From Cacajao melanocephalus (Eukaryota; Chordata; Mammalia; Primates; Pitheciidae): a stretch of 64,000 nucleotides of DNA. Location: the NCBI GenBank assembly GCA_963573385.1, contig CAUYLG010065613.1, positions 1 through 64,000 of the forward strand, in the 5' to 3' direction. Below, one piece after another: positions 62,284 to 64,000 of this stretch (the first letter of the stretch is position 1; every line of letters begins with the position of its first letter). Below the pieces are notes generated by a model. That model saw nothing but the letters and a program-made list of their open reading frames with translations. It was not told the DNA's origin and ran no database searches. Position numbers and translations under genes: made by a program.

Positions 62284-64000
62284 AAAAGCCTGTTTTCCTG
62301 GACCCGTGCTGTGGGGAGTGGGCAGCCAGCAGGCAGAGACAAGAAGGGAAAGGGGATGGCACGACCCCACTTGAAGGCAAGGGCACCCAGGCTCAGAGGA
62401 CCGGTGTCTTGCTCAAGGTCACAGAGCGCCTGTGTGACAGAGCAGGACACACACCCAGGGCTGTCTGACTGTCCAGCCCACACCTTTCCCATCACCACAC
62501 CGTCCTTCTGGAACATTCTTCCCCTGGGGAGAGCCGCAGACCTTCCACCAGCCAGCTCTGAGGGGGCATTGGCTTCTGTAAACAGAGTAATAACTAGCCC
62601 TGTGGGGCAGGCCGTGCAGATATTAGGGTGACCCTGAAACGTTCCCACAGAATGCCAGTAAGGCCTTGGCCACCTAACCCGGAATAGCTGAAGAGTTAAT
62701 TTTTTATCTGTGATAAGTGTGGCAGGCTCGGTGACAGCTCCTTGAGTGGCGTTTCCTGTGACTTGTCTGGCGTTCAAACATTAACCTCCACCCCCCGGAG
62801 CTTAACCATTAACCTGCACCCTCAACGGAGAGCCCCAGCAGCCCCTTCCCGCACACAGGTGCCAGGATAGAGCCTTGAAACCCGAGGGGGTGGAAGGGCT
62901 CAGGGAACCAGCTCTAGGCCTTGGCCGTTTCTCCTCTCAGTCTTTTAGGGGATTCTCCCTCAGACACCACATCCGCTCCACACTCCCAGACGGAGCCCTG
63001 GGCCCTGGCTTCCAACCCACTCAGTGGAGCAGGCCTCAAGACTTTTCCAGCAGACAGAGTCCTTCGACGTCTTTGGGGGTTTTAAAACTATCTTTTCAAA
63101 GTAACAGATCCCTTTCCTAAATGCACACTGCAGAAGGTCAATATGCAAAACAGATCCCAGCGACTGAGCTGGGAGGGGAGGGGGGCAGCTGAGCCACCCT
63201 TTTCACCCACTGCACGCCGGCCCTCCTTGGTCCTGTCGCCAGGGCCTGTCCAGACACCTTAGCTCTTGCAAAGCCAGGTGAGCCCTTTTCTCAAAGAGAG
63301 TAAGGTCCGGAAGGAGGGGTACAGTCAGGGATTGCCCAGGTCCCCCCAGTGAGTGTGAGGCAGAAGTCAGGCAGGAATCTCCAGTGAGCTTTCTCAGCCC
63401 TGGATGCACAATCAGGACCTGACGGAAAGGGCTGGGGCACTGCATGGGGAGCCTTAGGGAAGAAGGATGACCGATTCTGCTCATCGCTCAACCCAGAATT
63501 GAGACATGGATGTGGGTGCAACTTTGGAGTAATGTGAATGTGCACTCGGCACTGGTGAGGTGACTGGGCAAGTGGTTCACAGAAGAGGCACCACCCACAG
63601 GCAGGGCTGAGGGCCTAAGTGGACCCCAGCCATTCAAGGCAGAGGTCAGCCTGGCTGCACCAAAGGGCTGGGACAGAGAGGCCATGAGAGGAGCTCCTGG
63701 CTATGAGGAGACTCCTGCCTTCTTCAGGCAGTAATTCACTTATTCCCCACAATGGTGTCATGAAGTCGATCGGATTATCTTCCCCAATTTAAAATGGGCA
63801 CGTTGAGGAGTGGGGAGAATCCTCTAGCCCCAGAGCCCCAGAAAGGAAGAGTGGCACCCGGTCTGGTTGACTCTGTTTGCTCCCTGCCTGATGCTCAGCT
63901 CTGCTCCTCTCGCCAGATCCAGCCCAGCCCGAGCGACCTCACAGCAGACCCTCTCCTGCGATGGTGGGGAGAGTCTCCTCCTGAGAGCCCAACAGGAATG
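62284..64000 (-). other. SCTR: SCTR intron 2, right edge
   Basis: MIR-like traces at about 62380-62480 and 63710-63800 (tcttccccaatttaaaatgg). Otherwise unassigned. No exon 2 seen. Confidence 0.45.

Larger units (their letters stand above)
53701..64000 (-). other. SCTR: SCTR intron 2 (partial)
   Basis: No sequence matching exon 2 (around CDVLQVLWEEQD in the family) or exon 1 was seen to the window end, so all of this is inferred to be intron. It is strikingly poor in Alus. Contents: a GGAA-rich patch (53922-53968), MER5A-like remnants, a MaLR LTR, the inverted segment pair, an MIR (59110-59270) and an L1M end (61905-62283). The rest is unassigned. Confidence 0.8.

Noticed and set aside
53701..64000. 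SCTR exon 2 within the right end of the window
   Set aside because: I searched by eye for the reverse complement of codons for CDVLQVLWEEQD and for QDQCLQEL and found no match, so the exon is presumed to lie outside.

Overview
This is a stretch of primate nuclear DNA. It carries about 25 Alu elements or fragments, one young-looking L1PA 3' end, older L1M, MIR, MER5 and MaLR copies, and two protein genes with GT-AG introns and clean reading frames. The gene pair is TMEM37 followed tail-to-tail by SCTR, which is the arrangement I recall for human chromosome 2q14.2. The coding exons differ from the human proteins as I remember them at several percent of residues, including a three-residue length difference in the SCTR tail. 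The source is therefore probably a non-human simian, perhaps a New World monkey; this is an inference from memory, not a search.

Layout. Bases 1-6.1 kb are intergenic, with Alus and old repeats. A CpG-rich promoter at about 6.15-7.1 kb covers TMEM37 exon 1 (start codon 6585, seven codons). A 5.4-kb intron follows, then the large TMEM37 exon 2 (12029-12601) and a 3' UTR with an ATTAAA signal at 13630. From 15241 to the right edge the minus strand holds SCTR: coding exons 13 down to 3 lie at 15241-15390, 16471-16512, 21803-21929, 23710-23801, 27562-27631, 28885-28945, 35659-35812, 37958-38090, 39631-39728, 48564-48667 and 53593-53700. All phases match at the junctions. Exons 1 and 2 (signal peptide and the start of the ectodomain) are not visible and should lie beyond 64000, so 53701-64000 is intron 2.

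The two genes have no known joint function. TMEM37 is a claudin/PMP22-type four-pass membrane protein, described as a calcium-channel gamma-like subunit. SCTR is the class B G-protein-coupled receptor for secretin. They share only convergent 3' ends.

I found no new biological system. The structures most worth checking are: (a) a 254-bp interrupted palindrome in TMEM37 intron 1, whose loop carries an inverted copy of a segment some 600 bp upstream; (b) an Alu whose right arm is replaced by an essentially full-length 7SL RNA copy, in SCTR intron 4; and (c) a pair of inverted segments of roughly 270-300 bp in SCTR intron 2 that match no repeat I know.
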